Shown: positions 11,754 through 19,568 of the stretch, piece after piece
How the letters are laid out: each line of letters begins with the position of its first letter
Position numbering within the stretch: the first letter of the stretch is position 1
Origin: Pyxidicoccus caerfyrddinensis
GTDB taxonomy: Bacteria > Myxococcota > Myxococcia > Myxococcales > Myxococcaceae
DNA: 64,000 nucleotides
Reading direction: 5' to 3'
NCBI RefSeq assembly: GCF_010894405.1
Contig: NZ_JAAIYA010000015.1
Location: 218,156-282,155 of the forward strand
Notes under the pieces: generated by a model
What the model was told of the DNA's origin: nothing
Seen by the model: only the letters and a program-made list of their open reading frames with translations
Database searches by the model: none
Program-made: the position numbers and the translations under genes

Positions 11754-13769
11754 ATGAGGTCGCCGCCCTTCCACCCGGACCAACTGGTCCCCGACAGCGA
11801 GGTCGGCCCGTGGCGCGTGGTGGCGTCGCTGGGGGCCGGAGGCTTCGGGCGGGTCTTCAAGGTGGAGCGGGGCGGACGGTTCTATTCGCTGAAGATGGCG
11901 CTCCGTCCGGCGGGGTCGCACGCCGCCGAGGAGGAGGACGTCAACGGCCGGCTGGCGCACGAGGTGGCCTCGCTGCTGGCCTGCGCGCCGCACCCGAACC
12001 TTCCCCGGCTCCACGCGGTGGACCGCTGGCCGGAGCCGCCCGACGGCTACCTGTACTTCGTCACCGACTACGTGGACGGCGAGACGTTCCACGAGTGGCG
12101 CTGGCGCGTGAAGCCCACGGCGGCGCACCTGCTCTCCGTGTTCACGGAGGTGGTGCGCGTGGTGGCGGACCTGCACCGGCGCGGCATGCACCACCGGGAC
12201 TTGAAGGGCGACAACCTGCTCATCCGCCGCGAGGACGAGCGTCCCTTCCTCATCGACCTGGGCACCGTGCGGATGCCGGGGGCGACGACGCTGACGGTGG
12301 GGGTGGCACCGGCCTCGCCGCACCTGCTGCCGCCCGAGTGCGTGGCCTTCCTCCGTGAGGGCACGTGGCAGCAGGGCGCGCACTTCGACGCGGGTGTGCC
12401 GGGAGACCTCTACGCGCTGGGCGCGCTGCTGTACGAGGCGCTCACGGACGGCTACGCGTTCGACCCGAAGCTCCCGTACGACCGGCTGCTGCCCGCCATC
12501 GAGACGGTGACGCCGCGAGCGCCGCACGTCGTGAATCCGAAGGTGCCGCGCGCCCTGAGCGACGTGGCCATGCGGCTCCTGGAGAAGCGTCCCGAGGACC
12601 GCTATCCGGGCACGGAGGCGCTGCTGCAGGCGCTCTGGGATGTGGCCAAGGAGAAGCGGCAGCCCGCATGGCGGGTGTCGCTGGACCGGCCTCCCGAGAT
12701 GGACTCACAGAGCGCGGGCTCGGAGACGCCGCGCGTGCGGATGATGCCGGAATTGGGACGCGCGCCGCTGGAGGCGCTGAAGCCGCCGGAGTCCTCCGCA
12801 ACGACGGAGCCCGAGCCAGCTCCCATGCCCGCCACGCTGGAGCCGCAAGCGCCCGCACCCATGAGCGGCTCCGAGTTTCTGCCTCAAGCCATGAAGGGCG
12901 AGGAGGTGACGTCGTCGTCCTCGCCGCGGAGGAGGAATCGGGCAGTGGTGGGGTTCGGGTTGGGCGTGCTCCTTGTCGTTGGCTTCGTGGCCTTCGCGCT
13001 GCCACGCCTCTCGCAATCCCCTGGAGGCGCGGCGGCGCCTGCTCCTCCGCCCTCTACCGAGAAAGGAAACCCCGCTGTGACGAGCCGTCCTCCGAGTCTT
13101 CCCGCTACAACCCCCCTGGCGGTGGTGCCGCCCTCCGCCGATGCCGGTGCCCCCCTGGACGCGGGCCTGCTGGCCTCCGCGCAGGTGACGGAATCTCCCG
13201 ACAGTGGAGCTCCCGCGCCGTCAGCGCCGAAGCGTCCCGCCATGAGCCGCGCCGCGAAGGCGGCAGCCGCAGCCTGCATCACTGCGGCCTGTGCGAGCGG
13301 GCCTCAGGTGCGGACTGCATCTCCGGAGAAGCCGTGCGACCCGAAGGTCGTCGAGGGGATGGATAAGATGATGGGCTTGCCGGTGGGCTACAAACTCGGG
13401 AACGACGCGGAACTCTGGCTCACCGACGGGCTGCCGGAAGATACCGACATGATGCCCGCGCCGCCGGAAGGACCCTTCACCATCACCGTGTATAAAGAGT
13501 TCCGTGGCGACAGGCCGAATTTCAAGATCCTGGAGGGAACCCGCCTTCACGGACAGGTCTTTCGCGGGACGGACCGGCTCTATGGCTGGGTAACGGACAT
13601 GGAAATGCCGGACGGCAAGCATTACCCCGTCTGTGCCAACCTCGTGCGCAACTCCAGGAGAGATGAGCTGGGACATCTCTATTTGCCCTCGAGTACACCC
13701 GAGAAGCTGCTGGTGTCTCCGTTCGTGAACCTGGCGGTGGCGAAGTCCCTCGGAAGGCTCGGCAAGTAG
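11754..13769 (+). CDS. Membrane-anchored Ser/Thr protein kinase
   Basis: Hanks-type kinase of 671 aa. I chose ATG 11754, which has a TGGAGG ribosome site and begins just before the kinase; the frame is open to 11544 but that part reads as non-coding. The N-terminal kinase domain has the glycine loop LGAGGFGRVFKV, the ATP-binding Lys in YSLKMAL, the catalytic loop HRDLKGDN with Asp149, and DLG in place of DFG. A Pro/Glu-rich linker leads to one transmembrane helix near 395-417, followed by a Pro/Ala-rich stretch and a C-terminal domain of about 150 residues of unknown type, probably outside the inner membrane. The next gene, a DUF2381 protein, is 28 bp downstream; kinase/DUF2381 pairs recur in myxobacteria. 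Confidence 0.92.
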   Translation: MRSPPFHPDQLVPDSEVGPWRVVASLGAGGFGRVFKVERGGRFYSLKMALRPAGSHAAEEEDVNGRLAHEVASLLACAPHPNLPRLHAVDRWPEPPDGYLYFVTDYVDGETFHEWRWRVKPTAAHLLSVFTEVVRVVADLHRRGMHHRDLKGDNLLIRREDERPFLIDLGTVRMPGATTLTVGVAPASPHLLPPECVAFLREGTWQQGAHFDAGVPGDLYALGALLYEALTDGYAFDPKLPYDRLLPAIETVTPRAPHVVNPKVPRALSDVAMRLLEKRPEDRYPGTEALLQALWDVAKEKRQPAWRVSLDRPPEMDSQSAGSETPRVRMMPELGRAPLEALKPPESSATTEPEPAPMPATLEPQAPAPMSGSEFLPQAMKGEEVTSSSSPRRRNRAVVGFGLGVLLVVGFVAFALPRLSQSPGGAAAPAPPPSTEKGNPAVTSRPPSLPATTPLAVVPPSADAGAPLDAGLLASAQVTESPDSGAPAPSAPKRPAMSRAAKAAAAACITAACASGPQVRTASPEKPCDPKVVEGMDKMMGLPVGYKLGNDAELWLTDGLPEDTDMMPAPPEGPFTITVYKEFRGDRPNFKILEGTRLHGQVFRGTDRLYGWVTDMEMPDGKHYPVCANLVRNSRRDELGHLYLPSSTPEKLLVSPFVNLAVAKSLGRLGK

Positions 13770-13797
13770 CGAGAGCAGCGAGCCCGATGGGATATGG

Positions 13798-14739
13798 ATG
13801 CTCCCACCAGGAGGTCTTCCGGACTTGTTCGCTTCGTACTCCTTCATCGTGCTCGCGTGGGGGCTATTGCTGGCGCCTGTCGCGGACGCCGCCGACCCTG
13901 GAGCCACAGAGACGCTTGCTGGCGTCCGCCGCATCGACTTCAAGGAAACGGGGGCGTCGCTTCCTGAAATCCATATCGGCCCGGGGCTCTCCACGACCGT
14001 GCTCTTCGATTCACCGATCCGGCCCGATGAGGTGGTGCTCGAAGGACGCGAACGCTTCCAGAGGCTGGGCATGTCGGAGGACCACCTGGTGCTCATTCCC
14101 TCGAGCACCTTCCGACAAGGTGAGCAACTGCGGCTGGAAGTCCGATTCCACGACGGTGCGGCTCCGGAGCGGGCCGCGTTCAGGCTGGTGGTGGATGCCG
14201 CCCGGGTCGAGCGTCAGGTCGAGATCTACCGACAGCCCCGCACCGCGGAGTCCTATCGTCAGGAAGTCGAGGAGTTGAAGAGTGGAATGGCGCGGCTTCG
14301 TCAGGAGGTCGGAAGACTTCAGCGGTCGAATGCTTCGTCTGGCGACAGCGATTCCTGGATCGCGACCCTCGCGATAATGGGGGACATCGTTGACAAGACG
14401 CTGACCTACGGACGGGCGGACAGCTCTGCTCCGGTCTCCGTCACGGAGGCGAAGCTCTTGCGACTGCCGGGACGTTGGGTGGCCCTGTGCGTGGTGCTGA
14501 AGTGGCGTGGACGCGCTGGAGGATGGACGGCGGCAACGGCGGCGCTCCGAGATGCCCAGGGGCAGTCCATGAGGGTGCTGCGCCCGTGGCAGCAGGGCCC
14601 CGTGTCCATCAAGGGGGTTCAGAACGTCGTGATTGCAATCGAGGACGAGGCCGCGTTTCAACCGGGGCGATACACCCTCAAGCTGTTGGACGAGGGTGGC
14701 GGTACGTCTGTGACGCTCGAAGGGCTCGCGGTCCCTTGA
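13798..14739 (+). CDS. DUF2381 family secreted protein
   Basis: Myxobacterial paralogous family of unknown role, about 300 aa, commonly found beside Ser/Thr kinases as here. The N-terminus has a hydrophobic export signal (SFIVLAWGLLLAPVADA). Family-like features are the early beta-rich part (ISFKE-type RRIDFKET, STTVLFDSPI, then LEGRERFQRLGMSEDHLVLIP), a short coiled-coil stretch (YRQEVEELKSGMARLRQEV) and a C-terminal beta domain ending in RYTLKLLDEGGG-SVTLEGL. The last 77 bp, including the region beyond the stop, are duplicated at 16604-16680. It converges with the immunity gene at 14749. Confidence 0.82.
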   Translation: MLPPGGLPDLFASYSFIVLAWGLLLAPVADAADPGATETLAGVRRIDFKETGASLPEIHIGPGLSTTVLFDSPIRPDEVVLEGRERFQRLGMSEDHLVLIPSSTFRQGEQLRLEVRFHDGAAPERAAFRLVVDAARVERQVEIYRQPRTAESYRQEVEELKSGMARLRQEVGRLQRSNASSGDSDSWIATLAIMGDIVDKTLTYGRADSSAPVSVTEAKLLRLPGRWVALCVVLKWRGRAGGWTAATAALRDAQGQSMRVLRPWQQGPVSIKGVQNVVIAIEDEAAFQPGRYTLKLLDEGGGTSVTLEGLAVP

Positions 14740-14748
14740 GCGTGGTGC

Positions 14749-15660
14749 TCAATCCAGGAAACGGCGCTCCCAGCGCAGCTTGTCCTCTGGGATGAAGTCG
14801 TGAACGAACACGGTGCCTGGGTCGTGGTAGAGCCACGGCTCCAGCACGCGCGCGAGTTCCCGATAGGCGGGCAGGTTCTTTCCCGCTTCCAGGTCCCCAG
14901 CCTCGGGCCACTGTCCGAGCGTGACGACGGCGCGGTCTCCGGGCAGTTGCTGCACGGTGGTGCCCGGTGAGGACAGACGCGAGCGCAGTCCCTCCGTGCC
15001 GCCCAGTTCTCCCAGCACGGGCTGTCCGAGGAACGTCAGCCAGTACGCGCCAGGGATTCGTGTGCCGATGTCCCATGCGACAAGATCCTCAAGTACGTCC
15101 ATGCCCGGGTAGCGGAAGCACATGCTTCGCACCCTCCGCCGGACACCCAATTCGTCTATGAGGGCGTTGAAGGAGAGACTGGCGTACCCGGAGTTGAAGG
15201 GCAGATGAGAGGCCAGCTCGAGCGCCAGTTCACGCACGTGTCCGGGGCCGTGTTGCTCCAAGTACTCCGTGGTCAACTTGAAGGTTGCAACACAGGCGCG
15301 TTCCGGACCATCGAAGGGGCCCGGGTTTTCTTTCGAAATGCCTTTGTAGTCGAAAGAGAATTCCGACATGCCGTTGGAGTTGCTTGCGAGCATGACGTAG
15401 GGACCAGCGGTTTCGAGAAGCTCCTTCTGGATGCGCTCCCAGGCGTCATCGTTGAGTTGGTGCCAATAACCCTCCGTATCCGGGTATATCGTCAGCGCTT
15501 CCGGGCCTACTGCCTGCATGAACACGTTCATCGCCCGGAGCACAGCCGGACCGAGCCCCTTGTGGGTGCGATGCATGTAGAAACAGAAGGTGAGGCCGTC
15601 GCGAATGAAGACGTAGCCGTCATTTGCCTGGACCCGGATCCGTGGATAGTGCTCGTTCAC
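14749..15660 (-). CDS. DUF3396 (TsiV-type) immunity protein, copy A
   Basis: Predicted immunity protein of 303 aa for the nuclease lipoprotein encoded immediately upstream. DUF3396 proteins are known as the immunity partners of VRR-NUC toxins. Family-like segments include FCFYMHRTH near the N-terminus, RACVATFKLTTEYL, LPFNSGYASLSFN in the middle, and YWLTFLGQPVLGELGG through VTLGQWPEAGD in the C-terminal half. The start is a GTG at 15660 overlapping the toxin's TGA (GTGA), so toxin and immunity are translationally coupled. Its last 120 or so residues are nearly identical to copy B, while its first half is much more divergent, which suggests recombination between the two copies. Confidence 0.75.
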   Translation of the reverse strand: MNEHYPRIRVQANDGYVFIRDGLTFCFYMHRTHKGLGPAVLRAMNVFMQAVGPEALTIYPDTEGYWHQLNDDAWERIQKELLETAGPYVMLASNSNGMSEFSFDYKGISKENPGPFDGPERACVATFKLTTEYLEQHGPGHVRELALELASHLPFNSGYASLSFNALIDELGVRRRVRSMCFRYPGMDVLEDLVAWDIGTRIPGAYWLTFLGQPVLGELGGTEGLRSRLSSPGTTVQQLPGDRAVVTLGQWPEAGDLEAGKNLPAYRELARVLEPWLYHDPGTVFVHDFIPEDKLRWERRFLD

Positions 15661-16457
15661 TCGATTTCCCTTCTGGGAGGTACGCGGGTCGGCTGTACTC
15701 CGAAGATGCTCTTGTAGGCCTCCCCCTGATTCGAGGCTCCACTGGCACTTCCGGAAGGGTAGTCCCTCCAGGCGGCTCGGTTGCCTTCGGGACAAGGGAA
15801 CTTGAAGTCAAAGACGGCCTGAACCTGAAGTGGGTCGCCCGTGTGGATGATGACGTCTGGCACCACTGAGCCTGCCAGTTCCTTGCCTCCTTTGCGCAGC
15901 ATCGCCAACTCCGTTTTGCGGCTGATCAGTTCCAGTTGTCGCGTCTCGGGGTGGATACGGTAGCGCTGTTCCAGGCTGAACCGTCCGGGCTGTGCGCGGC
16001 TCAGCTTCTCCTCCGTACACTGGCTGGCGAGCTCGTGTTTCGCGCCACCCAGTCTCATGCCACGGGTCACCGGATTCTCTCGTGTGCCGCCCACCTGTTG
16101 TTCGCATTCTGTCGCGGTCGGGGCCCGCCCACCGAACTCCTTCCGGTTCACCTCCGCATCCGCCCACTTCGCACATTCAAACAGGATGTCCTCGATGCTC
16201 TTCCAGACCAGTTCGTCGAGCACCTCCCACGCCTTGCCCGCCGCCGCCACCTGGACGGCCCGCACTTGGAGAGGAACGACGCTTTCCTCACCCGCGACTG
16301 TCGCGCAGTAGGCCGGGTTGCGCTCACACGCGGCGGTCGCCGAGTCCACGGCCTGCGCATAACTCCCCGCTCCGCGCCGGGAAGGGCTCCCCGCGCCACA
16401 CCCCACGAGGAACAGGAGCACGCTCACGCCAGTGACACCGGTCAAACGCCGTTTCAT
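15657..16457 (-). CDS. Lipoprotein toxin with VRR-NUC-like nuclease domain
   Basis: Predicted polymorphic toxin of 266 aa. The start at 16457 gives a type II signal with lipobox LVGC (Cys20). The middle is Cys- and charge-rich without a recognised fold. The C-terminus has a PD-(D/E)xK-like pattern: VVPDVIIHTGD with Asp201, then VFDFKFPCP with Asp217 and Lys219, then NQGEAYKSIFG with Gln244, resembling VRR-NUC effectors. It is coupled by a 4-bp overlap to a DUF3396 immunity gene, the usual partner of such nucleases. A lipoprotein nuclease with an adjacent immunity gene is the layout of the SitA/SitI toxins that Myxococcus transfers by TraA/B outer-membrane exchange; assignment to that delivery route is inference. 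Confidence 0.65.
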   Translation of the reverse strand: MKRRLTGVTGVSVLLFLVGCGAGSPSRRGAGSYAQAVDSATAACERNPAYCATVAGEESVVPLQVRAVQVAAAGKAWEVLDELVWKSIEDILFECAKWADAEVNRKEFGGRAPTATECEQQVGGTRENPVTRGMRLGGAKHELASQCTEEKLSRAQPGRFSLEQRYRIHPETRQLELISRKTELAMLRKGGKELAGSVVPDVIIHTGDPLQVQAVFDFKFPCPEGNRAAWRDYPSGSASGASNQGEAYKSIFGVQPTRVPPRREIE

Positions 16458-16603
16458 TGGGTCCTTCTCCGGATGCGCATGCCCCAACGCTAGCCGAGCC
16501 CCAGCCAGGCCGCAGCCCTCGCTCCCCATCAAGCTCCGTCTGACACGATGAGCAACTGCATCTGGAACCCGTTGCGGCGACGGTGCGGTTCCAGAGAGTT
16601 GCG

Positions 16604-16680
16604 ACACCCTCAAGCTGTGGGACGAGGGCGGCGGACAGTCCGTGACGCTCGAAGGGCTCCAAGTCCGCTGCGCGTGGGAA
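16604..16680 (+). pseudogene. Duplicated 3' fragment of the DUF2381 gene
   Basis: These 77 bp align without gaps to 14672-14748, the end of the DUF2381 gene, with about 80% identity by hand count; the translated ends are TLKLLDEGGG-SVTLEGL and TLKLWDEGGG-SVTLEGL. The alignment runs directly into the end of the neighbouring immunity gene in both copies. The fragment has no start and no rest of the gene. It shows that a segment holding the DUF2381 tail plus an immunity gene was duplicated. Confidence 0.8.
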
Positions 16681-17601
16681 TCAATCCAGGAAGCGGCGCT
16701 CCCAGCGGCGCTTGTCCTCCGGTGGGAAGTCCGGATCGAAGCGGGTACCTGCGTCGTGGTAGAGCCACGGCTCCATCACTCGCGCGAGTTCCCGGTAGGC
16801 GGGCAGGTTCTCTCCTGCTTCCACATCCCCCGCCTCGGGCCACTGTCCGAGTGTGACCACGGCGCGGTCTCCCGGAAGCTGCTGCACGGTGGTATCGGGA
16901 GCCGTCAGACGCGCACGCAGCCCTTCCGCGCCTCCCAGTTCACCCAACACGGGCTGTCCGAGGAACGTCAGCCAGTACGAGCCAGCGATTCGCGTGCCGA
17001 TGTCCCACGAGACCGGGTGATCGAGCATGTCCACACCCAGGTAGCGGAAGCACATGCTCCGAATGCTCCGCCTGATACCCACTTCGTCCCTCATGGTGTC
17101 GAAGGAAAGGGTGGCGTACCCGGAGTTGAAGGGCAGGTGAGCTGCCAGTTCCAACGCCAGCCCGCGCGTGTGCTCGGGCCCCGACTCCTCCAGAAACGTT
17201 GAGGGTAGCCAGAAGCTGGCCACACAGGCACGTCTCGGGTCGTCAAACAGGCTCGGTTCTTCGAGTGATATCCCCTCGTACTCGAATCGAAAACCAGCAG
17301 CGCCCTGAGGCCGGTCCACCAGGGTGGCGAAGGTATGTGGGCCGGTGTCGAGCAGTGCCTGCCGTGTCCGCTCCCAGGCCGAGTCGTCCAGGCGCCGCCA
17401 ATCGCCTTCCGCATCCGGATACCAGGCAAGGGTGTCTGGTCCCACTGCGCGTCTGTACGTGTCCAGTGCGCGCATCACGCTGGGCGCAATGCCTGCGTGG
17501 GAGCGATGCATGAAGAATCGAATGATGAGCCCAAGCCCAGTCCCACTGAACATGGAGCCGTCTGCGGTAGCGATTCGGACGCCAGGAAACCGTTCGCTCA
17601 T
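16681..17601 (-). CDS. DUF3396 (TsiV-type) immunity protein, copy B
   Basis: Second immunity paralogue, 306 aa. ATG 17601 follows an AGGAGGCG ribosome site. The C-terminal 120 or so residues match copy A almost residue for residue (YWLTFLGQPVLGELGG, TTVQQLPGDRAVVTLGQWPE, PWLYHD, RRWERRFLD), while the first 170 residues share only scattered blocks such as MHRSH, RACVAS and LPFNSGYA. No toxin gene lies directly upstream on this strand, so it is an orphan relative to copy A and may protect against toxins made by other strains. It is separated from the lipoprotein toxin by the DUF2381 fragment and about 150 bp of non-coding DNA. Confidence 0.75.
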   Translation of the reverse strand: MSERFPGVRIATADGSMFSGTGLGLIIRFFMHRSHAGIAPSVMRALDTYRRAVGPDTLAWYPDAEGDWRRLDDSAWERTRQALLDTGPHTFATLVDRPQGAAGFRFEYEGISLEEPSLFDDPRRACVASFWLPSTFLEESGPEHTRGLALELAAHLPFNSGYATLSFDTMRDEVGIRRSIRSMCFRYLGVDMLDHPVSWDIGTRIAGSYWLTFLGQPVLGELGGAEGLRARLTAPDTTVQQLPGDRAVVTLGQWPEAGDVEAGENLPAYRELARVMEPWLYHDAGTRFDPDFPPEDKRRWERRFLD

Positions 17602-17695
17602 TTGAAGACGCCTCCTGGAAGCACAGCCGTCGCACCCGCCCACTATTACACTCCCCTGGCGCGCCCCAGTACGGGCGCGAGGAGGCAGGCAAGCC

Positions 17696-17923
17696 ATGGC
17701 CCGGATGTGTCAGGACGACGTAGGCCGCTGTGACTTCATCGACGTGCTCGAAGAGGCCGTCCTCCGACGCCGTCCCGTGGCCGTGGAGCTCCGCGCCGGG
17801 GAGTCCTTCGCGGACGTCGTCACCGACGTCGTCACCGAGCAGGGGGACGACTTCGCCGTCTTCCGCTCGCATGCCCGGGTGCCCGTCGGGGCCATCCTCT
17901 CCGTCACCCGCGAGCCCTCTTGA
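17696..17923 (+). CDS. Small protein resembling Rho-binding antiterminator (Rof)
   Basis: Protein of 75 aa with a GGAGG ribosome site ahead of ATG 17696. The order Cys-Asp (GRCDFIDVLEEAVLRRRPVA) then beta strands (VELRAGESFADVVTDVVTE, then DDFAVFRSHARVPVGAILSV) is like the short Sm-like Rof/YaeO fold, which binds Rho and inhibits termination. The similarity is by pattern only and the sequence is short, so another Sm-like role is equally possible. It lies 38 bp before the methyltransferase on the same strand. Confidence 0.45.
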   Translation: MARMCQDDVGRCDFIDVLEEAVLRRRPVAVELRAGESFADVVTDVVTEQGDDFAVFRSHARVPVGAILSVTREPS

Positions 17924-17960
17924 GCCCCGCGCTCCTCCGTGTAGGGTGCCGCCCAGGACG

Positions 17961-18743
17961 ATGACCTCCCTTCCTCCGGCAGACTCCCTCCGCTGCATCA
18001 ACGCCGACTCGCGCGAGCCGCAGGGCTACCGCGCCGCCCTCGGAGACACCCGCGCGGCCCTGCTCCACACGGACCCGCCCTACTGCCTCCTCACCCGGCG
18101 CCGGAAGGGCGGGGACCTCCGCGACACACGGGCCCACAAGAAGATCGACCAGAACCCCATCGTCCGCTTCGAAACGGTGCGCGACTACCGCACCTTCTCC
18201 GAGGCCTGGATGTCCCGCGCCGTCGCGCACCTCACCCCGGACGCGCCCCTCGTCATCTGGACCAACCTGCTCGGCAAGGAACCCATCCTCACCGCCGCCC
18301 GCGGCCTGGGCTACCCGCACCTGCGCGGCGAGTACGTCTGGGGCAAGCGCACCACCGACAAGAACGCCAACGAGCAGACCCTGCGCGTCTACGAGGTCGC
18401 CCTCGTCATTGCCCGCACGCCCGCGTCGCCGCTCGCGCCCGAGGACCTGCCCACCGTCTGGGCCGTCGTCGGCGGCTACGACGACGAAGCCGAGGCCGCG
18501 CGCTGGGGCGGCCACCCGCACCACAAGCCCTTCTCCGTCCTCGAGCCCCTGATCCGCACCTACAGCCGCCCGGGAGACACCGTGTTGGACCCGTTCGCCG
18601 GCAGCGGCTCCATGCCCGCAGCGGCGCTGCGGCTCGGCCGCCGGCCCGCGTGCCTCGAAGTCGAGCCCGAGTGGGCCGAGCGCGTCACCCGACGCCTCCG
18701 TGAGACAGCCGCGGAAGAGGCTCAGCGCGCCAGTTCGCGGTAG
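17961..18743 (+). CDS. Orphan DNA methyltransferase (N4-cytosine/N6-adenine type)
   Basis: SAM-dependent DNA methylase of 260 aa. The catalytic motif IV DPPY is at residues 38-41 and the SAM-binding motif I, FAGSGS, at 212-217, followed by RRPACLEVEPEWAERV. With motif IV before motif I, this is the beta-class order. No restriction endonuclease, specificity subunit or toxin is adjacent, so it is probably a solitary regulatory or DNA-marking methylase. Its last codons (ASSR then TAG at 18741-18743) lie inside the first unit of a 26-bp tandem repeat, so its C-terminus may have been changed by repeat growth. Target sequence cannot be predicted. Confidence 0.85.
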   Translation: MTSLPPADSLRCINADSREPQGYRAALGDTRAALLHTDPPYCLLTRRRKGGDLRDTRAHKKIDQNPIVRFETVRDYRTFSEAWMSRAVAHLTPDAPLVIWTNLLGKEPILTAARGLGYPHLRGEYVWGKRTTDKNANEQTLRVYEVALVIARTPASPLAPEDLPTVWAVVGGYDDEAEAARWGGHPHHKPFSVLEPLIRTYSRPGDTVLDPFAGSGSMPAAALRLGRRPACLEVEPEWAERVTRRLRETAAEEAQRASSR

Positions 18744-18855
18744 AGGCCCGGCACGCCAGCGCGCAGTAGCGGCCCGGCATGCCAGCGCGTGGTAGAGGCG
18801 CGGCACGCCAGCGCGCGCTACCGCGCTATCGCGCCAGGGCTCGATAGAGGCGCGT
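18726..18855. repeat. 26-bp tandem repeat, five degenerate units
   Basis: Units begin at 18726, 18752, 18778, 18804 and 18830. The typical unit is CACGCCAGCGCGCGGTAGAG followed by GCCCGG; unit 4 is the most changed. Both convergent genes stop inside it: the methyltransferase in unit 1 (TAG 18741-18743) and the oxygenase at the end of unit 4 (18826-18828). Read on the minus strand, units encode variants of the oxygenase end LYR-LAR plus stop. There are no unique spacers, so this is not a CRISPR array. Confidence 0.85.
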
Positions 18856-19479
18856 CTCCGCCCACGCGGGAATCTCCGTGGGCCGGTGCCCCCACCAGTT
18901 CATCACCAGCGTGCGCCGCTGCCTCGAGCGCCCCGGCAGCTTCCCATCCGGAATTTGATTCTCCGCGTCCAGCACGCCGTGCGTCAGCGTCCCGTCGAAG
19001 CGCACCAGCCGGTTGGGCCGCGGCGCCACCAGGTCCGCGGTGTCCAGCCGCGCCGGGGCCAGCGAGGGGTTCTCCGGCTCGGGCTTCTCGCGCGTCACCA
19101 CCAGCGCGCCCCCGCGCACCCTGTTGAGGAACAGCACCGAGGAGATGCGCGGGTGCACCAACTCCCCCGTGCGCAGCGCCAGCTTCTCGTCCCGGTCCTG
19201 GTGGAAGTCCACGCGCACGTCCGTGGGGTACATGCGCGACAGCCACCACTCCACCCCCGCGATGCGCCGCCGGCCCGTCACCTCCGGCCGCAGCGAGAGG
19301 ATGACCTCCTCCACCACGTTGGCGGGAGGGCCGAAGTCGTACCAGAAGGTCGTCTGGTACGTCTGACGCAGGCGCTCGGTGCCCAGGGCTCCCACGCACC
19401 GCAGCAGGCGGCGGAAGAGGGGAGCGGGCACGGCGCCTTCGGTGAGCTGGACGAGGGTTTCCACGGGTCCACCGAGCAT
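18826..19479 (-). CDS. 2OG-Fe(II) oxygenase-like protein
   Basis: Protein of 217 aa with the pattern of a 2-oxoglutarate/iron dioxygenase of the prolyl-hydroxylase type. Iron ligands would be His93 and Asp95 in DFHQDRD and His167 in LTHGVLD; an Arg in the RQRRTLVMNWW segment (about 186-189) would bind 2-oxoglutarate. There is no signal peptide. The substrate is unknown; the bulky loop GGALVVTREK between the ligands resembles the lid of cytoplasmic hydroxylases. The C-terminus LYRALAR lies in the 26-bp repeat, and an apparent second copy of the same ending is readable at 18719-18744. Confidence 0.7.
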   Translation of the reverse strand: MLGGPVETLVQLTEGAVPAPLFRRLLRCVGALGTERLRQTYQTTFWYDFGPPANVVEEVILSLRPEVTGRRRIAGVEWWLSRMYPTDVRVDFHQDRDEKLALRTGELVHPRISSVLFLNRVRGGALVVTREKPEPENPSLAPARLDTADLVAPRPNRLVRFDGTLTHGVLDAENQIPDGKLPGRSRQRRTLVMNWWGHRPTEIPAWAETRLYRALAR

Positions 19480-19568
19480 TGTCCCACCGCCAGGGTGGGC
19501 GCCACCTTCCTTTGCCGCTAGGCTGCGCGGCCCATTCCCCTCCGGACAGGAGGGCGCGGAGACTCCGG

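Noticed and set aside
18726..18855. Possible CRISPR array
   Set aside because: The 26-bp units are directly adjacent with no unique spacers and there is no cas gene.
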